Assembly: GCA_001437625.1 (NCBI GenBank)
Contig: LIAL01000036.1
Coordinates: 1 to 11,766, forward strand
Direction of reading: 5' to 3'
Origin: Nitrosopumilus sp. BACL13 MAG-121220-bin23
Lineage (GTDB): Archaea > Thermoproteota > Nitrososphaeria > Nitrososphaerales > Nitrosopumilaceae
Length of the DNA stretch: 11,766 bases
Positions 8,304-11,766 of this stretch are shown piece after piece (within the stretch, counting starts at the first letter, position 1; every line of letters begins with the position of its first letter). The position numbers were made by a program, and so were the translations under genes. Below the pieces are notes generated by a model. It was given only the letters and a program-made list of their open reading frames with translations, did no database searches and had not been told where the DNA came from.

Positions 8304-8972
8304 ATGGATAGAAGAGAGGCGTTAATGATACTAAAGGTTAAGCAGGATTCATCACAAGAAGAAATCAAGACATCTTATCGAAAAATGGTACTAGAATTAC
8401 ATCCAGATAAAAATAAAGAAAATTATGAAGATACAAAATTTAAAAAAATTACAGAAGCATATAATTTTCTAAAAAAGAATGAAGTTGACAAAACAATACA
8501 TCATCAGACAAAGAAAAATTCAGGCAATCAAAGAGTTAAACCCAAACCACAATGGGGAGCACCGAATGATGGAAACATTCCAGAACAAGATTGGAGTAAA
8601 TATACACGTGGATTTGAAGAAGGTGATCCAGCTTTTTGGAAAGAGTATGAAAGAAAATTTTGGGAGGATTATAATGCACGAGTACGAGCAGACGGTAAAA
8701 ATGGAGAATATGAAAAAGCAAGAGAACCTGATCAACAGCCAGATCTTAGGGTAGATGTAGACAAATCTTTGTGTATTGGTTGTTGTAGTTGTGAGATTAT
8801 TGCACCAGGAGTATTTGAAATAGATAAGAACAGTAGAACAAACCCCAAATCAAAAGTAATTAATCAAAAAGGTGCAGGGGTAAATAAAATAATGAATGCT
8901 GCACAAACATGCCCAACAAAAGCAATAAGTGTAGAAAATATTAGAACAAAAGAAAAACTATTCCCGTATTAA
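8304..8972 (+). CDS. J-domain/4Fe-4S ferredoxin fusion (DnaJ-Fer)
   Basis: The 222-aa product joins two domains. Residues 1-60 are a J-domain with the essential HPD motif (33-35) in ELHPDKNKE, which should stimulate a DnaK/Hsp70 ATPase. Residues about 148-212 are a ferredoxin-type domain with CIGCCSC (C157, C160, C163; C161 is extra) and a distant CP (C203), the four ligands for one 4Fe-4S cluster; there is no second cluster motif. A linker rich in W, F and Y (about 83-125) lies between. The glycine/phenylalanine region, zinc-finger domain and C-terminal client domain of DnaJ are absent. DnaJ-Fer proteins of this type are published for Thaumarchaeota and for green plant and algal chloroplasts. 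The likely role is in redox sensing or Fe-S protein handling, which is inference. The stop overlaps the HIT gene stop by 4 bp. Confidence 0.9.
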   Translation: MDRREALMILKVKQDSSQEEIKTSYRKMVLELHPDKNKENYEDTKFKKITEAYNFLKKNEVDKTIHHQTKKNSGNQRVKPKPQWGAPNDGNIPEQDWSKYTRGFEEGDPAFWKEYERKFWEDYNARVRADGKNGEYEKAREPDQQPDLRVDVDKSLCIGCCSCEIIAPGVFEIDKNSRTNPKSKVINQKGAGVNKIMNAAQTCPTKAISVENIRTKEKLFPY

Positions 8973-9376
8973 ATTTTTAATAAATTATAATATTTTTCAA
9001 TTTCAGAGTTTGATAAATTTAATGAAGAATTAAACATACTATGAATAGGTCCAGCTGAATCAGATTCACTTCGTGGAACTAAGTGTACATGAACATGAGG
9101 TATCTCCTGACCAGCAGTTTCACCATTATGGATTGCAATCAAAGTTGAACCAGTGATAGAATCAACTTTAGACATCATAACATGAACTAACGAAAACAAA
9201 TCAGAATTTTCGCTACTAGTCATATCCTGAATTTTTTTGTGATGATTTTTTGGAATAACTAGCACATGTCCTTTTGTAAGGGGAAATGCATCCAAAAAAC
9301 ATATGGAGTGAGATGTCTCATTAAGGATTTTAGCAGGAATTTCTCTAGAAATAATTTTACAAAAAATACAATCCAC
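8969..9376 (-). CDS. HIT-family nucleotide hydrolase/transferase
   Basis: This is a 135-aa histidine-triad protein. The triad HVHVHLV (94-100) includes H94, H96 and H98; in the family the middle histidine is the nucleophile attacking a nucleotide alpha-phosphate. The N-terminal DCIFCKI (C3, C6) with HH (45-46) resembles the structural zinc site of many HINT proteins. FLDAFPLTKGHVLVIPKNHH (27-46) is the usual nucleotide-pocket segment. Its length is typical. Likely substrates are AMP-linked compounds such as phosphoramidates or dinucleoside polyphosphates, but these cannot be read from the sequence. It starts with GTG at 9376; a TATA-like stretch (about 9393-9405, minus strand) lies about 23 nt upstream, so it may have its own promoter despite following the membrane-protein gene by 37 nt. 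Confidence 0.92.
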   Translation of the reverse strand: MDCIFCKIISREIPAKILNETSHSICFLDAFPLTKGHVLVIPKNHHKKIQDMTSSENSDLFSLVHVMMSKVDSITGSTLIAIHNGETAGQEIPHVHVHLVPRSESDSAGPIHSMFNSSLNLSNSEIEKYYNLLKI

Positions 9377-9413
9377 AAATACGAATTAAATTTTTAAAAT
9401 ATCAAAGTATCTA

Positions 9414-9692
9414 TTATGGAGTAGCAACATCAGCCCATGCCAAATCCTTTCCAAATTTTATTGTAACCTCATCGCCAGTATTTAATTCACAATTTTTAAT
9501 AATTTTAGGAATATCATCAATTGTTTCCACATAACAAGTACCATTATCATTATTCAAAATAACAACATCCTCAAAAACATTATCTCTAATTAAGTGCCAA
9601 AAAGGGAATACCATCGTGGATAAAACTATCCCAACAGCCAAAAAAACACACACAAAAACTAATCCTTGTTGTTGACTAGAACTTAACTTCAT
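9414..9692 (-). CDS. Small membrane-anchored protein, 92 aa
   Basis: The gene product has a short polar N-terminus (MKLSSSQQQ), one hydrophobic span (about 10-31, GLVFVCVFLAVGIVLSTMVF) and a soluble C-terminal domain of about 60 residues. The domain has two cysteines (C53, C68), which could form a disulfide if it faces outside, and beta-like segments (DVVILNND, DEVTIKF). I do not recognise the domain. ATG 9692 is preferred over upstream starts (9710, 9749) because it sits one base after the zinc-finger stop, while the longer forms would add a sequence read from the zinc-finger gene in another frame. The two genes form an operon with 1-nt spacing. Confidence 0.65.
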   Translation of the reverse strand: MKLSSSQQQGLVFVCVFLAVGIVLSTMVFPFWHLIRDNVFEDVVILNNDNGTCYVETIDDIPKIIKNCELNTGDEVTIKFGKDLAWADVATP

Positions 9693-9693
9693 T

Positions 9694-9858
9694 TTACCAT
9701 AGGCCGCCATCCCCGTCAGCGTTTGGTTTTTTGGCAGGTACGTTACCATGAGCTTTTTTCATATGTCTTTTTAGCTTCTCTGGATCATGTAATTCAGTTC
9801 CACATGTATCACATTTGGTTTTATTATCATCGTCTTTGTTACGTTTGAATAAACCCAT
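9694..9858 (-). CDS. Small single C2H2 zinc-finger protein, 54 aa
   Basis: The 54-aa product has one classical C2H2 finger: C16, C19, H32, H37 (CX2CX12HX4H; CDTCGTELHDPEKLKRHMKKAH, 16-37). Before it is a basic/acidic stretch (KRNKDDDNKTK), and after it a short tail (NVPAKKPNADGDGGLW). It may bind nucleic acid or protein; a lone finger is usually too small to choose DNA by itself. ATG 9858 (MGLFKRNK) is preferred because the longer frame to 9909 would run through the promoter. The TATA box at 9884-9889 is 28 nt upstream. It is first in the minus-strand set with the membrane-protein gene. Confidence 0.75.
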   Translation of the reverse strand: MGLFKRNKDDDNKTKCDTCGTELHDPEKLKRHMKKAHGNVPAKKPNADGDGGLW

Positions 9859-9883
9859 AATATCACAATGATGAAGAAATACG

Positions 9884-9889
9884 TTATAA
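9884..9889. promoter_or_regulatory. Palindromic TATA box shared by divergent genes
   Basis: TTATAA reads the same on both strands. Its centre is about 25 nt before the ATG of the dehydrogenase (9912, plus strand) and about 28 nt before the ATG of the zinc-finger gene (9858, minus strand). Both distances fit leaderless mRNAs. No second TATA box is visible in the 53-bp gap. Confidence 0.6.
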
Positions 9890-9911
9890 AGGATACTGAA
9901 TTCCATCAACC

Positions 9912-11051
9912 ATGTTAGTAAAAAATATCACAGTTTTAGGTTCAGGAGTAATGGGTCATGGAATTGCCCAAGTGTCAGCAACTGCAGGGTATAATGTAGT
10001 ATTACGAGACATCAAACAAGAATTTTTGGATAAAGCAATGGAGAAAATAAAATGGAGTTTAGATAAACTAGTTTCTAAAGAAAAAATATCAAAAGAGGAG
10101 GCTGATGGAATTTTTTCAAGAATAATTCCAATTGTAGATTTGAAGGAAGCAGTAAAAAATGCTGAAATGATAATAGAAGTTGTTCCAGAAATAATGGAAT
10201 TAAAGAAAAAAGTATATGCAGAATTAGATGCAGTTGCAGGACCAGACGTAATATTTGCATCAAATACAAGTACATTGCCAATTACAGAAATAGCAAATAC
10301 AACATCACGTCCAGAAAAGTTCATAGGAATTCATTTTTTTAATCCACCACAATTAATGAAGTTAGTTGAAATAATTCCAGGAGAAAAAACAACTCAAGCA
10401 ATTACAGATTTAACTCAAGAATATGTAAAATCACTAAATAAACAAGCTGTGCTATGTAGAAAAGATGTTCCAGGATTCATCATTAACAGATTATTCATTC
10501 CGATGGTTCATGAAGCATGTTATGTTCAAGATAGGACTAATGCAACACTTGAAGAAATTGATTCTGCAGTGAAATTTAAGTTAGGTTTTCCAATGGGAAT
10601 TTTTGAATTAGCAGATTTTACAGGCATGGATGTAATTCATAAAGCAACTGTAGAAATGCACTTACGTGATAAAAAAGTAATCAATCCACATCCAACAATA
10701 GAAAAAATGTTTGATGAAAAGAAATTAGGCCAAAAATCAGGTGAAGGTTATTACAAATATTCTGATGATAAGTATGAAAGAGTTGCATTATCTGAAGAGT
10801 TAGCAGAAAAATTTAATCCCATTCAACTAGTAGCAAATATTCTAAATAACGCAGCATGGTTAATTACAAACGGTGCAAGTGATATTACTGAAATTGAAAA
10901 AGCAGCACAGTTAGGATTAGGATTAAAAAAACCATTATTTGAAACTGCAAAAGAAATTGGAATTAAAAATATTGTAGATGAATTAAATAGACTTGAAAAA
11001 GAACATGGTGAGTTTTACAAACCAGATCCTTTGTTAATTTCTATGCAGTAA
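9912..11051 (+). CDS. 3-hydroxyacyl-CoA dehydrogenase (3-hydroxybutyryl-CoA type)
   Basis: The 379-aa product oxidises a 3-hydroxyacyl-CoA to the 3-ketoacyl-CoA with NAD. Visible are the Rossmann motif VLGSGVMGHGIAQ (8-20), SNTSTLPIT (117-125), IHFFNPP (140-146), VEIIPG (152-157) and VPGFIINRLF (186-195). The conserved catalytic set is S120, H141, E153 and N192, at near-standard spacing. Residues 1-185 form the NAD domain and 187-284 the first C-terminal domain. About 95 extra residues (285-379) resemble a second copy of the C-terminal helical domain, giving more than the roughly 280 aa of bacterial enzymes. No enoyl-CoA hydratase domain is fused. In Thaumarchaeota this activity belongs to the 3-hydroxypropionate/4-hydroxybutyrate CO2 fixation cycle, the likely role here. 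The 3' end overlaps the next gene by 11 bp, convergent. Confidence 0.93.
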   Translation: MLVKNITVLGSGVMGHGIAQVSATAGYNVVLRDIKQEFLDKAMEKIKWSLDKLVSKEKISKEEADGIFSRIIPIVDLKEAVKNAEMIIEVVPEIMELKKKVYAELDAVAGPDVIFASNTSTLPITEIANTTSRPEKFIGIHFFNPPQLMKLVEIIPGEKTTQAITDLTQEYVKSLNKQAVLCRKDVPGFIINRLFIPMVHEACYVQDRTNATLEEIDSAVKFKLGFPMGIFELADFTGMDVIHKATVEMHLRDKKVINPHPTIEKMFDEKKLGQKSGEGYYKYSDDKYERVALSEELAEKFNPIQLVANILNNAAWLITNGASDITEIEKAAQLGLGLKKPLFETAKEIGIKNIVDELNRLEKEHGEFYKPDPLLISMQ

Positions 11052-11550
11052 TTAATTCTAAAATTTTTTTAACAGCCTCTTTTGCAGTATCAACACCAAT
11101 AATTTTTACATTCTTTCTATGATCTACATATCCATCAATGTATGGGGTGATAGAACTTTCAATTCCACGAATTGCAACCATGGGTTTTTTGCTCATATAT
11201 GCAGCACATACCTCAGATAAAGTTCCAGAGCCACCACCGACAATTATTACGCCATCAGCAGATAAGGCATTAAGAAAATCACGAGTAAAACCCATTCCAG
11301 AAGGGATCACAATATCACAATAGTCATTAGCAAATTTAGGATCATCTTGAGGCAATATTCCAACAGTAATTCCATTACCATCTTTTGCACCATGAGAACA
11401 AGCATTCATCACACCGCCTAAACCACCAGTAATCAAAACAGAGTTAGATTTTGCAATTTCAACTCCAATATCATATGCCATTTTTTCATGTTTAGGAGTA
11501 CATCCGTTAGTATTATTTCCAATAACTAAGATCTGTATTTTCTTTACCAT
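11041..11550 (-). CDS. SLOG/LOG-like nucleotide-binding protein (TIGR00725 type)
   Basis: This 169-aa Rossmann-like protein belongs to the SLOG superfamily, which includes lysine decarboxylase-like/LOG proteins. Motifs are TGGLGGVMNAC (41-51), TVGILPQ (62-68), GFTRDFLNA (87-95) and VGGGSGTLSEV (104-114). The last is the nucleotide-phosphate loop; the family's classical form is PGGxGTxxE, here with V-G for P-G, as seen in the TIGR00725 branch. LOG enzymes release adenine-type cytokinins from their ribotides, but the TIGR00725 branch has no assigned reaction, so only ligand binding is inferred. The length is typical. It starts at ATG 11550 (MVKKIQILVIGNN). Promoter signals are weak. The 3' end overlaps the dehydrogenase gene by 11 bp. 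Confidence 0.85.
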   Translation of the reverse strand: MVKKIQILVIGNNTNGCTPKHEKMAYDIGVEIAKSNSVLITGGLGGVMNACSHGAKDGNGITVGILPQDDPKFANDYCDIVIPSGMGFTRDFLNALSADGVIIVGGGSGTLSEVCAAYMSKKPMVAIRGIESSITPYIDGYVDHRKNVKIIGVDTAKEAVKKILELITA

Positions 11551-11618
11551 AACAGAACTAAAAAAAACGGTTTGAAATATGTTCGTAGAGAAAAAGATAT
11601 TAGGGAATTATATCAAAT

Positions 11619-11747
11619 ATGACTATGAAAACACGTTCAATGCCAGTATGTTTTAGTGAAAAACAATACAAAGTGATCGAAGAATTTGCCAAGAAGAACG
11701 GTATGCTTAATGCAAGTCAAGCCCTTGAAAAAATCCTTAATCAATAA
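11619..11747 (+). CDS. Small ribbon-helix-helix-like protein, 42 aa
   Basis: This small ORF encodes 42 residues with a ribbon-helix-helix layout: a short beta segment (SMPVCFSE, 7-14), helix 1 (KQYKVIEEFAKKNG, 15-28) and helix 2 (NASQALEKILNQ, 31-42). CopG/RHH proteins dimerise through the beta strand to bind DNA, so a transcription regulator is likely. Codon use is unlike the neighbours, with AAG, AAC, GCC, ATC and CTT where others use AAA, AAT, GCA, ATA and TTA; this may mark a highly expressed gene. The first ATG (11619) is used here, but ATTATATC (11607-11614) is about 29 nt before the in-frame ATG at 11640, which would give a leaderless 35-aa form starting at the beta strand. It is divergent from the SLOG gene. 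Confidence 0.65.
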   Translation: MTMKTRSMPVCFSEKQYKVIEEFAKKNGMLNASQALEKILNQ

Positions 11748-11750
11748 TTA

Positions 11751-11766
11751 GTTTTTATAATTTTTA
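11751..11766 (+). terminator. Oligo-T stretch after the small RHH-like gene
   Basis: GTTTTTATAATTTTTA begins 3 nt after the stop codon and continues to the window edge. Archaeal termination typically occurs at such T-rich runs. There is no stem-loop in front. Confidence 0.4.

Noticed and set aside
9693..9749. Upstream start for the membrane protein (111-aa form)
   Set aside because: The added 19 residues are read from the zinc-finger gene in another frame, and the ATG one base after the zinc-finger stop is the natural coupled start.
5772..9858. Shared MGLF N-terminus of the TPR and zinc-finger proteins
   Set aside because: Four residues of a common start motif in archaeal proteins; the rest is unrelated.
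9859..9909. Upstream start for the zinc-finger protein (71-aa form)
   Set aside because: The extra residues would be encoded by the promoter region containing the shared TATA box.

Overview
The window is a low-GC, AT-rich piece of chromosome from an ammonia-oxidising archaeon of the Nitrosopumilus type (Nitrososphaerota, formerly Thaumarchaeota). Four things support this. The rRNA sequences are archaeal. The 16S-23S spacer has no tRNA. There is a J-domain/ferredoxin fusion of the kind known from Thaumarchaeota. There is also a stand-alone 3-hydroxyacyl-CoA dehydrogenase of the type used in the thaumarchaeal 3-hydroxypropionate/4-hydroxybutyrate carbon cycle. Many genes have a TATA box about 23-29 nt before the start codon and no Shine-Dalgarno motif, which suggests leaderless mRNAs.

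Layout. Positions 1-3335 hold the rRNA operon, read on the minus strand: promoter near 3362, a leader of about 205 nt, 16S (3129 to about 1657), a short spacer without tRNA, and the 5' half of 23S running off the left edge. The leader and the spacer contain arms of a 24-bp helix that would enclose 16S and serve its maturation. Positions 3517-5464 hold a class III aminotransferase resembling glutamate-1-semialdehyde aminomutase, then two unrecognised small genes on the minus strand. Positions 5615-7316 hold a 39-aa small ORF with a good promoter, a seven-repeat TPR protein, and an unrecognised 242-aa protein on the opposite strand. Positions 7429-8972 hold two adjacent cupins and the J-domain/ferredoxin fusion. 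Positions 8969-9858 hold a minus-strand set: a 54-aa zinc finger, a one-span membrane protein and a HIT-family hydrolase. Positions 9912-11766 hold the 3-hydroxyacyl-CoA dehydrogenase, a SLOG/LOG-like nucleotide-binding protein on the minus strand, and a 42-aa ribbon-helix-helix-like small protein.

How the genes fit together. This looks like a core housekeeping region: ribosome synthesis, central carbon metabolism, chaperone/redox functions and small regulators. I see no transposases, integrases, CRISPR arrays, toxin-antitoxin pairs or defence genes. I did not find a clearly new multi-gene system. The points most worth a second look are the J-domain/ferredoxin fusion, the second cupin with altered metal ligands, the aminotransferase lacking aminomutase-specific residues, one palindromic TATA box that may serve two divergent genes, two unannotated small genes, the convergent genes that overlap at their ends, and 17-bp repeats at a 102-bp period inside the TPR gene.
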